A stretch of 64,000 nucleotides of DNA from Rhodovulum kholense (GTDB lineage Bacteria > Pseudomonadota > Alphaproteobacteria > Rhodobacterales > Rhodobacteraceae), in NCBI RefSeq assembly GCF_003053725.1, contig NZ_QAYC01000015.1, positions 1 to 64,000 on the forward strand, in the 5' to 3' direction. The translations under genes and the position numbers were made by a program. The notes below the pieces were generated by a model. It did not search any database, was not told the origin of the DNA, and saw only the letters and a program-made list of their open reading frames with translations. Below, in pieces: positions 36,005 to 44,234 of the stretch. How positions within the stretch are numbered: the stretch's first letter is position 1; each line of letters starts with the position of its first letter.

Positions 36005-38053
36005 TCAGCCCTCGGCCAGCACGTCGAGGAAGGCGGCCCCGAAGCGGTCGGCCCGGCGTTCGCCCAGAAGCCGGGTCAGCGTGCCCATGTCCGAGGGTCG
36101 GATCTCGGCCAGCTTGGCCACCTGCGAGGCAGAACAACTGAGCGGCTTTTCGCAGCCATCCTCGCCCCGGGCGAGCCTGTTCTGCGCGGCCATCAGCCGG
36201 TCGTAAAGCGAGGCCGCCCCGCCGCCCGCCAGCTTGCGCCGGGCGGGGTGGGGCATCTCGGCCTCGGCGCCGGTGACGACCTTCAGGAAGTCGGCGCCAT
36301 AGCGCTCGAGCTTGGTGGCCCCGACGCCCGAGACCCGCGCCATCGCGTCGAGGCTGGCGGGCCGGGTCTCGGCCATCTCGATCAGGGTGCGGTCGGTGAA
36401 GATGATATAGGCGGGCACGCCCGCAGCCTCGGCCAGCGCCCGGCGCTTGGCCTTCAGCGCCGACAGGAGCGGCGCGTCCTCCTCGCTGACCAGCATCCTG
36501 ACGGCGGGCCGGGCGGCGGCGGCAGCGATGGTGTCGCGGCGCAGCTCGATCGTCGCCTCGCCCTTCAGGATCGGGCGTGCCGGGTCCATCATCCGGAGCG
36601 CGCCGTGGCGTTCGGGATCGGGGCGGACCAGATCGCGGCCCATCATCTGGCGGAACACCGCCTGCCACCCGCGCTTGTCGAATTCGCGCCCGACGCCGTA
36701 GGTCGGCAGCTTGTCATGGCCGCGCTCGCGGATCTTGGCGGTGTCGGCCCCGGTGAGAATGTCGATCAGATGGCCGGTGCCGAAATATTCGCCCGTCCGC
36801 AGCATCGCCGACAGCGCCTTGCGCACCGCCTCGGTGGCGTCGAAGCGTTCCGGCGGGCTGTCGCACAGATCGCAATGCCCGCAAGGCGCAGCCTCTTCGC
36901 CGAAATAGCCCAGCAGCGTCTGGCGGCGGCAATCGAGCGCCTCGGCCAGCCCCAGCAGCGCGTTCAGCCGGGCATGATCGGCGGCGCGGCGTTCGGGCGG
37001 GGCCGGGCTTTCGTCGATCTGGGTCCGGCGCAGGCGGATGTCGTCGGGGCCATAAAGCGTCAGCGTCTCGGCCGGCGCCCCGTCGCGGCCCGCGCGGCCG
37101 ATTTCCTGGTAATAGGCCTCGATCGACTTGGGCAGGTCGGCATGGGCGACCCAGCGGATATCTGGCTTGTCGATGCCCATCCCGAAGGCGACGGTCGCGA
37201 CCACGATCAGCCCGTCCTCGGTCTGGAACCGCGCCTCGACCGCGCGGCGGTCCTGCGCCTCCATGCCCCCGTGATAGGAACAGGCGCTGTGGCCCGCCTG
37301 TTCCAAAGCGGCGGCAAGGCTTTCGGTCTTGGCCCGCGTCGCGCAATAGACGATGCCCGACTGGCCCTTGCGGGCAGCGGCATAGGCCAGGATCTGGCGG
37401 CGGGGCTGGTCCTTGGGGCTGAAGGCCAGCCGGATATTCGGCCGGTCGAAGCCCCTCAGGAAGGTCTCGGGCGCCTCGCCGTCGAACAGCCGGGTGACGA
37501 TCTCGGCCCGGGTCTCGGCATCGGCGGTGGCGGTGAAGGCCGCCAGCGGCACGTTCAGCGCCCGGCGCAGCTCGCCGATGCGCAGGTAGTCGGGGCGGAA
37601 ATCATGGCCCCACTGGCTGACGCAATGGGCCTCGTCGACCGCGATCAGCCCGACGCCGATCCGGCGCAGCATGTTGGCGGTGCCGCCCGAGGCCAGCCGC
37701 TCGGGCGCCATGTAGAGAAGTTTCAGCCGCCCGGCCTCGAGCGCGTCGAAGACCGCGCGGGTTTCCTCGTCGGTATTGCCCGAGGTCAGCGCGCCCGCAG
37801 GCACCCCCGCCTCGGTCAGCCCGCGCACCTGGTCGCGCATCAGCGCGATCAGGGGCGAGATTACCACCGTCACGCCGTCGCGCAGCAGCGCCGGAAGCTG
37901 AAAGCACAGCGACTTGCCGCCGCCCGTCGGCATGATCGCAAGGGTGTTGCGGCCCGAGGCCACGGCCTCGACGATGTCCTGCTGGCCGGGACGGAAGGCG
38001 TCGAAGCCGAAGATCGACTGCAAAAGGGCGTGGGGGCGGTCCATGGTTTCCAT
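36005..38053 (-). CDS. recQ: ATP-dependent DNA helicase RecQ
   Basis: A 682-residue 3'-5' helicase for recombination and replication-fork repair. Motif I MPTGGGKSLCFQLPALL, motif II AVDEAHCVSQWGHDFRPDY (the DEAH box with the aromatic-rich loop), motif VI YYQEIGRAGRDG, and a zinc-binding segment with CGHCDLCDSP. An RQC winged helix follows, and the C-terminus carries two HRDC-like regions (AEAAGVPAYIIFTDRTLIEMA, and the terminal SCSASQVAKLAEIRPSDMGTLTRLLGERRADRFG). It is longer than E. coli RecQ by about 70 residues because of the second C-terminal repeat. Confidence 0.94.
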   Translation of the reverse strand: METMDRPHALLQSIFGFDAFRPGQQDIVEAVASGRNTLAIMPTGGGKSLCFQLPALLRDGVTVVISPLIALMRDQVRGLTEAGVPAGALTSGNTDEETRAVFDALEAGRLKLLYMAPERLASGGTANMLRRIGVGLIAVDEAHCVSQWGHDFRPDYLRIGELRRALNVPLAAFTATADAETRAEIVTRLFDGEAPETFLRGFDRPNIRLAFSPKDQPRRQILAYAAARKGQSGIVYCATRAKTESLAAALEQAGHSACSYHGGMEAQDRRAVEARFQTEDGLIVVATVAFGMGIDKPDIRWVAHADLPKSIEAYYQEIGRAGRDGAPAETLTLYGPDDIRLRRTQIDESPAPPERRAADHARLNALLGLAEALDCRRQTLLGYFGEEAAPCGHCDLCDSPPERFDATEAVRKALSAMLRTGEYFGTGHLIDILTGADTAKIRERGHDKLPTYGVGREFDKRGWQAVFRQMMGRDLVRPDPERHGALRMMDPARPILKGEATIELRRDTIAAAAARPAVRMLVSEEDAPLLSALKAKRRALAEAAGVPAYIIFTDRTLIEMAETRPASLDAMARVSGVGATKLERYGADFLKVVTGAEAEMPHPARRKLAGGGAASLYDRLMAAQNRLARGEDGCEKPLSCSASQVAKLAEIRPSDMGTLTRLLGERRADRFGAAFLDVLAEG

Positions 38054-38170
38054 GGTATTTTAGGAAAACTGCTCGGTACCATGGACCATCCCATACTAAG
38101 ACGGGGTGAACAACCCTCGGGGCGCGGCGCCGCCGGTGCCCCGGTTCGCGCCCCGGATGGCCTCAGGCGA

Positions 38171-38458
38171 TCAGACGAAGGCCATCATGTTGTTGGCGAT
38201 GATGATCCGCAGCGCATAGATTGCGATCAGCACGATCAGCGGCGCCAGATCGAGCCCGCCGGTATTGGGCAGGATGCGGCGCACCGGCGAATAAAGCGGC
38301 TCGAGCAGCCGGTTCAGGCCCGACCAGATCTGGCGCACCAGCGGCTGGTAGACGTTGAGCACGTTGAAGCTGATCAGCCAGGACATGATGATCTGGACGA
38401 TGATGATGAACCAGACGATGTCGAGGATCAGCAGGAGGATCTGGAACAGAGACAGCAT
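38171..38458 (-). CDS. YggT-family membrane protein
   Basis: A 95-residue inner-membrane protein with two or three hydrophobic helices (LFQILLLILDIVWFIIIVQIIMSWLISF and LDLAPLIVLIAIYALRIIIANNMMAF) and the family motif NRLLEPLYSPVRRILPNTGGLDLAP. YggT proteins are linked to osmotic or cation tolerance and envelope integrity, but the mechanism is not established. The start at 38458 begins right at the first helix; an ATG ten codons earlier is less likely. Confidence 0.88.
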   Translation of the reverse strand: MLSLFQILLLILDIVWFIIIVQIIMSWLISFNVLNVYQPLVRQIWSGLNRLLEPLYSPVRRILPNTGGLDLAPLIVLIAIYALRIIIANNMMAFV

Positions 38459-38610
38459 GGGCAAGCCTTTCCTGGGGCGGTTGCCCAAGAGGTAGGCGGA
38501 CAGGCGCCCATGCGCAACGGGCTTTCCGTCACGCTTTCCGCCGCGAGTCCCTTGACCGCAGCCCCGTGCCGCGCGAGGCAGGGTTGCCTCATGCGCGACG
38601 GAGCCTGCCG

Positions 38611-39144
38611 ATGTATCCCTTCTTCCGCCTGTTCAAGGAACTCTACCTGCACCGCAATGCCGAGCCGCTGCCGCTGACCGGCATCCATGTCTCGCGCCAT
38701 GTCTGCTGGCCTTGGGATCTGGACATGTGGATGGAGCTGAACAACGGGCGCACGCTCACGTTGCTGGATCTGGGGCGGCTGCCGCTGGCGCAGCGGGTCG
38801 GACTGATCGGCGTGCTCAGGCGCGAACGCTGGTCGCTGACCATGGCCGGGGTGTCGGTGCGCTACCGCCGCCGGGTGCGGATGTTCGACGCCTTCGAGAT
38901 CCGCAGCCGCTGCGTCGGCTGGGACGAGAAGTTCCTTTATATCGAACAGGGCATGTGGCGAAACGGCGACTGCGCCAACCATGCGCTGTATCGCTCGGCG
39001 GTCACCGACCGGAACGGCATCGTGCCGACCGTGCGGCTGATGGCGGCGATGGGGCGCGAAATCGCCCCGCCGCCGCTGCCGGACTGGGTGCAGGCCTGGA
39101 TCGCGGCCGAAGCCGAACGTCCCTGGCCGCCCATGACCGACTGA
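38611..39144 (+). CDS. Acyl-CoA thioesterase-like protein (hot-dog fold)
   Basis: A 177-residue protein resembling the 4HBT/THEM6-type thioesterases: GIHVSRHVCWPWDLDMWMELNNGRTLTLLDLGR contains the conserved Asp/Asn region at the fold's active site, followed by SVRYRRRVRMFDAFEIRSRCVGWDEKFLYIEQ, the hot-dog beta sheet. It would hydrolyse an acyl-CoA or similar thioester; the substrate is unknown. The start at 38611 was chosen because it gives the family N-terminus; the ribosome site (GGAG) is modest. Confidence 0.78.
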   Translation: MYPFFRLFKELYLHRNAEPLPLTGIHVSRHVCWPWDLDMWMELNNGRTLTLLDLGRLPLAQRVGLIGVLRRERWSLTMAGVSVRYRRRVRMFDAFEIRSRCVGWDEKFLYIEQGMWRNGDCANHALYRSAVTDRNGIVPTVRLMAAMGREIAPPPLPDWVQAWIAAEAERPWPPMTD

Positions 39145-39238
39145 CCGGTTCCCGCCGCGGCCCCGCGAAGACCGATTGCGCCCGACGCGAAAACCCTGTC
39201 ATATGAGAGGGTTGTGGGATGGCGCGGGCGGGGGCGAG

Positions 39239-40618
39239 ATGGCGGCGATCGAGGACAGGGCAGCCTTAGACAGGGCGGCCCGGCGGCGGATCTGGGGCTG
39301 GTGGTTCTACGACTGGGCCAGCCAGCCTTACGCGACCCTGCTGCTGACCTTCATCTTCGCGCCTTACGTCAAGGACCTGCTGGGCGACGGGTCCGCCGCG
39401 CAGGCGGCCTGGGGCTACGGGGTCGGCGCGGCGGGTCTGATCGTCGCCCTGCTGGCCCCCTGTCTTGGCGCGGTCGCCGATCTGAACGGGCACCGGCTGC
39501 CCTGGATCGCGCTTTTTTCTGTCTTCTACGTGCTGGGCGCGGCCGGGCTCTGGTTCGCCGATCCGACAGGCTTCAGCCTGCCCATGATCCTGTGCTTCTT
39601 CGGGCTCGGGCTCATCGGAATGGAATTCTCGGCGATCTTCGTCAATGCGATGCTGCCCGATCTGGGGCCGCGCGACGAGCTGGGGCGGATCTCGGGGTCG
39701 GGCTGGGCCTTCGGCTATGTCGGCGGGCTGATCGCGCTGGTGGTCACGCTGGCCTTCTTCGCCGAGAACGAGGCTGGACGGACCCTGATCGGCCGCGTTC
39801 CCGCCTTCGGGCTCGATCCCGACACGCGCGAGGGCACCCGCTTCGTCGGGCCCTTCGTGGCGATCTGGTACGCGGTCTCGATGATTCCCTTCTTTCTCTG
39901 GGTGCGCCTGCCCCGCACCCCGCGCCGCGCAACCCTGCGTCAGGCGCTGGGCCAGGTCGGGCCCGAGTTGTCGGCGACGTTGCGCCGTCTGCCCCGGACG
40001 CCAAGCCTGTCGGCCTATCTGCTGTCCTCGATGTTCTACCGCGACGCGCTGAACGGGATGTATGTCTTCGGCGGGATCTACGCGGCGGGGGTGCTGGGCT
40101 GGTCGGTGGTGGATGTGGGCCTTTTCGGCATCCTTGCGGTGGTGACCGCGGCGCTGGTCGCCTGGCTGGGCGGCAAGGCCGACCGGCGTTTCGGGCCGAA
40201 ACCGGTGATTCTCGTCTGCCTCGTGACGCTGATCGGGGCGGCGGTGCTGGCGATCTCGATCTCGCGCACGACGGTGCTGTGGCTGCCGGTGGCGCCGGGC
40301 TCGACCCTGCCCGATCTGGCCTATTACCTGGTCGGCGCAGTGATCGGCGCGGCGGGCGGTGCGATGCAAAGCGCAAGCCGCACGATGATGGTGCGTCAGG
40401 CCAATCCGGAACGAATGACCGAAAGCTTCGGGCTTTACGCGCTGTCGGGCAAGGCCACCGCCTTTCTGGCGCCGATGTCGATCGGGATTGTGACCGATCT
40501 CACCGGCTCGCAGCCCGCGGGCATTATCCCCCTGGTTGTGCTTTTCCTGCTGGGGCTCGGTCTGCTAGGCTTCGTCCGGGCAGAGGGCGAACGGGCGGAT
40601 CGATGGCAAACACCCTGA
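39239..40618 (+). CDS. MFS transporter of the Atg22/UMF1 type
   Basis: A 459-residue membrane protein with about 12 helices. The N-terminal WGWWFYDWASQPYATLLLTFIFAPYV is the hallmark of the Atg22-like (UMF1) branch of the major facilitator superfamily. LPWIALFSVFYVLGAAG and GGAMQSASRTMMVRQANPERMTESFGLYALSGKATAFLAP are further family signatures. Yeast Atg22 exports amino acids from the vacuole; bacterial substrates are unknown. The start could be 39239 (used here) or an ATG 12 codons upstream; neither has a strong ribosome site. It overlaps mepA by 16 bases. Confidence 0.82.
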   Translation: MAAIEDRAALDRAARRRIWGWWFYDWASQPYATLLLTFIFAPYVKDLLGDGSAAQAAWGYGVGAAGLIVALLAPCLGAVADLNGHRLPWIALFSVFYVLGAAGLWFADPTGFSLPMILCFFGLGLIGMEFSAIFVNAMLPDLGPRDELGRISGSGWAFGYVGGLIALVVTLAFFAENEAGRTLIGRVPAFGLDPDTREGTRFVGPFVAIWYAVSMIPFFLWVRLPRTPRRATLRQALGQVGPELSATLRRLPRTPSLSAYLLSSMFYRDALNGMYVFGGIYAAGVLGWSVVDVGLFGILAVVTAALVAWLGGKADRRFGPKPVILVCLVTLIGAAVLAISISRTTVLWLPVAPGSTLPDLAYYLVGAVIGAAGGAMQSASRTMMVRQANPERMTESFGLYALSGKATAFLAPMSIGIVTDLTGSQPAGIIPLVVLFLLGLGLLGFVRAEGERADRWQTP

Positions 40619-41514
40619 GCGGAAAGATCCTGGCGCTGGCACTGGCGGTCGCGACCGCCCTGCCGGTCTCGGCGGCGCCGACGGCGGCTTCGCTGTTCGG
40701 GGCCGAAAAGCGGGCCTCGCGGCAGGCGCCCCAGCCCATCGGCACCTATGCCAGGGGCTGCGGCGCCGGGCTGGTGCAACTGCCGGAAACCGGCCCGACC
40801 TGGCAGGCGATGCGGCTGTCGCGCAACCGCAACTGGGGCCAGCCCGAGATGATCGCCTTCATCCAGCGGCTGGGCGCCCACGCCGCCGCCATCGGCTGGA
40901 AGGGCATCTATGTCGGCGATATCAGCCAGCCCCGGGGCGGCCCGATGACCAGCGGCCATGCCTCGCATCAGATCGGGCTCGACGCCGATATCTGGATGCT
41001 GCCGCCCAGGCGGCTGAACCTGACGCGGGCGGAACGGGAATCGCTTTCGTCGATTTCGGTGCGCTCGGCTGATCAGCGCCGGGTGAACGGCAATTATACC
41101 GCCGCCCATGCAGCACTTTTGCGCGCCGCGGCGATGGACCCGGCGGTCGACCGGATCTTCGTCACCGCCCCGGTCAAGATCGAGATGTGCAAACATGCGA
41201 CCCGGGCCGACCGCGCCTGGCTGCAGAAGATCCGCCCGCTTTACGGGCATAACACGCATTTTCACGTGCGTTTGAAATGTCCGCCCGGCGCGCGCAGTTG
41301 CGAGACCCAGCGGCCCACGGTAGCGGAACTGTCGAAGGGCGGGGATGGCTGCGACGAGACGCTGACATGGTGGGTGACCGACTATCTCGATCCGCCGAAA
41401 AAGGCGGCCCGGCCAGCGCAACCGGCCAAGCCCGAGCCGAGAAAGCGGGGCGCGCGCGAGTTCACCATGACCGACCTGCCCCGCGAATGCCGCGCCGTGC
41501 TGGCCTCGGACTGA
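40603..41514 (+). CDS. mepA: Penicillin-insensitive murein endopeptidase
   Basis: A 303-residue periplasmic LAS-family metallopeptidase cutting D-Ala-meso-DAP cross-links. It has a signal peptide (ILALALAVATALPVSAA). The zinc site is formed by His/Asp in GHASHQIGLDADIW and by His in YGHNTHFHVRLKCP. Paired cysteines (ARGCGAG, KIEMCKHA, KCPPGARSCE, GGDGCDE) suggest disulfides as in E. coli MepA. A Lys/Pro-rich linker near residue 265 precedes the C-terminus. It starts inside the end of the MFS gene and overlaps the next gene by 28 bases, so the three form an operon. Confidence 0.92.
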   Translation: MANTLSGKILALALAVATALPVSAAPTAASLFGAEKRASRQAPQPIGTYARGCGAGLVQLPETGPTWQAMRLSRNRNWGQPEMIAFIQRLGAHAAAIGWKGIYVGDISQPRGGPMTSGHASHQIGLDADIWMLPPRRLNLTRAERESLSSISVRSADQRRVNGNYTAAHAALLRAAAMDPAVDRIFVTAPVKIEMCKHATRADRAWLQKIRPLYGHNTHFHVRLKCPPGARSCETQRPTVAELSKGGDGCDETLTWWVTDYLDPPKKAARPAQPAKPEPRKRGAREFTMTDLPRECRAVLASD

Positions 41515-42404
41515 GCCTCGCCGCCGGTCTTCTGGTCTTGGGCGCGACGGCCCCGTCGCCGCGCGCGGCCCCCGGGACCCAGGTCGAGCTGGTGGCGGAA
41601 CTGGCGGTCGCCAAGACCGCCGCGACGCAGGGGCTGTCGGGGCTCGAGCTTTCGGCAGATGGCACGCACGGCCTTCTGGTCGCCGACCGGGGCTGGCGGC
41701 TGGATGTCACCATCGCCCGCAGGGACGAGACCCCCGTCGCACTGCGGGTCTCGCCGCCGCTGCGCCTGACCGGCCCGGACGGGCACCCGCTGGAGGGGCG
41801 GGCCGAGACCGATGCCGAGGCGCTGGCGCTGGCGTCCGACGGCACGCTTTTCGTGGCCTTCGAGGGCGATCACCGGATCCTGCGCTGGGCGCCGGGGGCG
41901 GTGCGGCCCGCGCCGATGGACCCGTCGCCCGACGCCGCCGCCTATCCCGAGAATGGCGGGATCGAGGCGCTGGCGCTGGGCCCGGACGGCGCGCTTTACG
42001 CCATTCCCGAACGCTGGGAGGTGGACGGGGCGATCCCGGTCTACCGCCATGACGGCCGGGGCTGGACCCTGGCCGCCAGCCTGACGCCGCAGGGGCGGTT
42101 TCACCCCTCGGGTGCCGATTTCGGCCCTGACGGGCGGCTTTATCTTCTGGAACGCGCCTTCGACGGGCCTTTCGGCTTTCGCAGCCGGGTCCGGCGCATC
42201 GCTCTGGGACCCGAAGGCGCGACCGAAGACAGCGTCTTGCTGGAAACCGGGTCGGGCCGGCACGGCAATCTGGAAGGCCTGGCGGTCTGGCGCGATGCGG
42301 CCGGGGCGATCCGGCTGAGCATGGTCAGCGACGACAACGGGCTGGCGATCCAGCGCAACCAGTTCGTCGAATACCGGGTTGTCAGCGGCGCGGCGGGGCT
42401 GTAG
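41487..42404 (+). CDS. Esterase-like activity of phytase family protein
   Basis: A 305-residue exported protein. A signal peptide (MPRRAGLGLSLAAGLLVLGATAPSPRAA) is followed by a beta-propeller-like chain with GLSGLELSADGTHGLLVADRGW, TDAEALALASDGTLFVAFEGDHRI, NGGIEALALGPDGALYAIPE and GNLEGLAVWRD, typical of the esterase-like phytase family. Enzymatic activity is not proven for most members. The start at 41487, inside the end of mepA, is supported by the signal peptide that follows directly. Confidence 0.82.
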   Translation: MPRRAGLGLSLAAGLLVLGATAPSPRAAPGTQVELVAELAVAKTAATQGLSGLELSADGTHGLLVADRGWRLDVTIARRDETPVALRVSPPLRLTGPDGHPLEGRAETDAEALALASDGTLFVAFEGDHRILRWAPGAVRPAPMDPSPDAAAYPENGGIEALALGPDGALYAIPERWEVDGAIPVYRHDGRGWTLAASLTPQGRFHPSGADFGPDGRLYLLERAFDGPFGFRSRVRRIALGPEGATEDSVLLETGSGRHGNLEGLAVWRDAAGAIRLSMVSDDNGLAIQRNQFVEYRVVSGAAGL

Positions 42405-42473
42405 ACAGCCGCGTCCGTCGGGCGTCCCGCGCGGACCAAGTCTCCGCGACCTTGCCAAAACGGAACTCGCTGC

Positions 42474-43094
42474 ATGACCCGTCTTCTTCCCGGCATCCTT
42501 GCCATGGCCGCCATTGTCGTGGCCTCGAATATCCTCGTCCAGGTCCTGTTCGGCCAATGGCTGACCCTGGGCGCCTTCACCTATCCGCTGGCCTTTCTCG
42601 TGACCGACGTGATGAACCGCGTCTATGGTGTGGCCGCGGCCCGCCGCGTGGTCCTGGCGGGCTTCGTGGTGGGGGTGATCTGCTCCTTCATAGGCACCCA
42701 GATCCAGGGCGAGTTCGGCCCGATCGTCACCCTGCGCATCGCGATGGGCTCGGGGCTGGCCTTCCTGTCGGCCCAACTGCTGGACGTGGCGGTCTTCGAC
42801 CGGCTGCGCGCGGGGCGCTGGTGGCGCGCGCCGCTTGCCTCGACGCTGGTGGGGTCGAGCGTCGACACCCTGATCTTCTTCAGCGTCGCGTTCTCCGGCA
42901 CGCTCGCCGTTCTCGAACCCGGCAACGACGTCTCCTGGGCGGGTGAAATGCTGCCGCTTCTGGGCGTCGGACCGCAGGTTCCGCTGTGGGTGTCGCTCGC
43001 GCTGGCGGACTGGAGTGTAAAACTTGCTCTCGCCTTGATCGCTCTCGTTCCATTCCGCCTCATTGTTGGGCGTCTGACCGCACAGCTAGCGTGA
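42474..43094 (+). CDS. Queuosine precursor transporter (YhhQ/QPTR family)
   Basis: A 206-residue inner-membrane protein with about six helices. Family signatures: TLGAFTYPLAFLVTDVMNRVYG near the N-terminus, GEFGPIVTLRIAMGSGLAFLSAQLLDVAVFDRLR and STLVGSSVDTLIFFSVAF. YhhQ-type proteins import preQ0/preQ1 for the tRNA modification queuosine. No preQ1 riboswitch could be recognised in the 69 bases upstream. A structured RNA region with a terminator follows. Confidence 0.88.
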   Translation: MTRLLPGILAMAAIVVASNILVQVLFGQWLTLGAFTYPLAFLVTDVMNRVYGVAAARRVVLAGFVVGVICSFIGTQIQGEFGPIVTLRIAMGSGLAFLSAQLLDVAVFDRLRAGRWWRAPLASTLVGSSVDTLIFFSVAFSGTLAVLEPGNDVSWAGEMLPLLGVGPQVPLWVSLALADWSVKLALALIALVPFRLIVGRLTAQLA

Positions 43095-43146
43095 ATTAAC
43101 TGGACATATACCAGATCTGTGGCAGGCTGAACTCAACGGCAACAGC

Positions 43147-43162
43147 AGAAAGGAGGTGGTCC
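43147..43162 (+). promoter_or_regulatory. Extended Shine-Dalgarno nearly complementary to the 16S 3' end
   Basis: AGAAAGGAGGTGGTCC differs by one base from the full reverse complement of the alphaproteobacterial 16S rRNA 3' end (AGAAAGGAGGTGATCC, from general knowledge). AGGAGG ends seven bases before a GTG codon. Such length far exceeds a normal ribosome site. Confidence 0.7.
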
Positions 43163-43163
43163 A

Positions 43164-43220
43164 GTGTCTAGAGTGATATTGGAGAAGGGTCTTGGAACAG
43201 TCAGGGGGGCCGTGGTCTGA
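43164..43220 (+). CDS. 18-codon mini-ORF with extreme ribosome binding site
   Basis: GTG-initiated frame MSRVILEKGLGTVRGAVV, ending in TGA. The coding claim rests on the almost perfect anti-16S sequence at ideal spacing, not on homology. The peptide is basic and mildly amphipathic, with no signal peptide. It may be a leader peptide or a functional microprotein. If it is a leader, ribosome occupancy here could decide the folding of the downstream stems and terminator, 190 bases ahead of the rescue factor gene arfB. Confidence 0.5.
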   Translation: MSRVILEKGLGTVRGAVV

Positions 43221-43289
43221 GGGCAATCCCTGGGACTGAAATCTTCTGATTGGGCCCACGCTCTAACCGGGCCATCTCCGTAGCTCTCG

Positions 43290-43320
43290 GGGCCGTTCGC
43301 AAGAACGGCCCTTTCCGTTT
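43290..43320 (+). terminator. Intrinsic terminator before arfB
   Basis: Perfect 9-bp stem GGGCCGTTC / GAACGGCCC closed by a GCAA tetraloop, then TTTCCGTTT. It ends the mini-ORF transcript and separates it from arfB, which starts at 43414. Confidence 0.8.
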
Positions 43321-43413
43321 CGCATCCTTGAAGCTTTGCCGCCTCGAATGACGGTGGGGCCGCCGGGCGAACCGGGCCCTTGCGTCCCGCCGTTGCCGCG
43401 ATAGGGTCCCACC

Positions 43414-43836
43414 ATGCTGCGCATCACCGATACCGTCGCCCTTGCGGACTGGGAACTGACCGAGGTCTTTTCCCGCTCGTCCGGACCCGGCGGGCAGAAC
43501 GTCAACAAGGTCTCGACCGCGGTCGATCTGCGCTTCGAGGCAGAGCGGTCACCGAACCTGCCGGGCCCGGTCAAGGCCCGGCTGAAGCGGCTGGCCGGGC
43601 GGCGCTGGACCCAGGATGGCGCGGTGCTGATCCGGGTCGAAGAGACCCGCAGTCAGGCCCGCAACCGCGAGATCGCCCGCGAGCGGCTGGCCGAGCTGAT
43701 CCGGAAGGCGCTGGAAAAGCCCAAGCGGCGGGTGCCGACCCGGCCCACGCTGGGCTCGCAACGGCGAAGGCTCGCGGCCAAGAAGGAACGCGGCGCGGTC
43801 AAGGCGCTGCGCGGTACCATTGCACCGGACGACTGA
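43414..43836 (+). CDS. arfB: Alternative ribosome-rescue factor B (peptidyl-tRNA hydrolase)
   Basis: A 140-residue release-factor-like protein. The catalytic GGQ motif lies in SRSSGPGGQNVNKVSTAVDLRF, and the C-terminal tail is rich in Arg and Lys (PKRRVPTRPTLGSQRRRLAAKKERGAVKALRG), the part that enters the empty mRNA channel of stalled ribosomes. It frees ribosomes on mRNAs lacking stop codons, backing up tmRNA. Length fits ArfB (YaeJ). It sits behind the mini-ORF/terminator region. Confidence 0.92.
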   Translation: MLRITDTVALADWELTEVFSRSSGPGGQNVNKVSTAVDLRFEAERSPNLPGPVKARLKRLAGRRWTQDGAVLIRVEETRSQARNREIARERLAELIRKALEKPKRRVPTRPTLGSQRRRLAAKKERGAVKALRGTIAPDD

Positions 43837-43866
43837 GCTACGTCCCGGCTGTGATGCGGCTTGGTC

Positions 43867-44154
43867 TCAGTCTACCGGATTGCACCGGTACCTCCTGGCC
43901 GGATTGGTCTCTGCCGCCCGGCTTGCGATTTCAGCGCACGCGGCGGCGTCGCCGGGGTCCGCGAATCCGAAAATGAGGGCAAGCTTCTCCCAGTGTCCGA
44001 ATACGTTCTGCATCTCCAGCCAGCACCCTCCGTCGGTCAGAGGATTGGTTCGGACAAATTCGATGAGCGCGCCGAGGTCGTCTTCGTAGTCGCCTGCCGA
44101 CGCAGGCAGTGCCTGAAGGAAGATCAGGGCTATAAGTCCAGCGTGAATTCTCAT
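43867..44154 (-). CDS. Small secreted protein of unknown function
   Basis: A 95-residue protein with a signal peptide (MRIHAGLIALIFLQALPASAG, cleavage after ASA) and a mature part of about 75 residues containing three Cys (GGCWLEMQ, AACAEIA, YRCNPVD). GAGGAGG sits well before the ATG. The sequence is visibly less GC-rich than the flanking genes (stretches such as GAATACGTTCTGC), hinting at recent acquisition or relaxed codon use. No domain is recognised; periplasmic location is inferred. It is convergent with arfB. Confidence 0.65.
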   Translation of the reverse strand: MRIHAGLIALIFLQALPASAGDYEDDLGALIEFVRTNPLTDGGCWLEMQNVFGHWEKLALIFGFADPGDAAACAEIASRAAETNPARRYRCNPVD

Positions 44155-44234
44155 TCTTGGCCTCCTCTTCCTATGCCTTTCTAGCCGGATTCGGATGGCT
44201 TATGCCGGTGTTGGTATTGGACGGTCCGAGGGAG

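Larger units (their letters stand above)
43095..43413 (+). other. Gap holding a mini-ORF, a predicted structured RNA and a terminator
   Basis: A 319-base gap between the queuosine-precursor transporter and arfB. It contains a very strong Shine-Dalgarno at 43147, an 18-codon ORF, a nested stem (CGTGG 43211-43215 with CCACG 43256-43260; CAATC 43224-43228 with GATTG 43248-43252), and an intrinsic terminator at 43290. Together these look like a short independent transcript or a leader that controls arfB. CATATA (43105-43110) could be a -10, but no clear -35 is visible. Confidence 0.55.

Noticed and set aside
36248-38677. An 809-codon open frame on the + strand
   Set aside because: Antisense of recQ; His/Gln/Gly-rich with no recognisable motif.
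42405-42473. preQ1 riboswitch before the queuosine-precursor transporter
   Set aside because: The 69-base gap lacks the A-rich tail and pseudoknot pattern of preQ1 classes that I can recognise.
43216-43288. A tRNA-like stretch on the - strand (GGCCCGGTTAGAGC resembles a D-arm)
   Set aside because: No matching acceptor stem, anticodon loop or T-loop with TTCGA could be built; the segment is better explained by the nested stems of the mini-ORF transcript.
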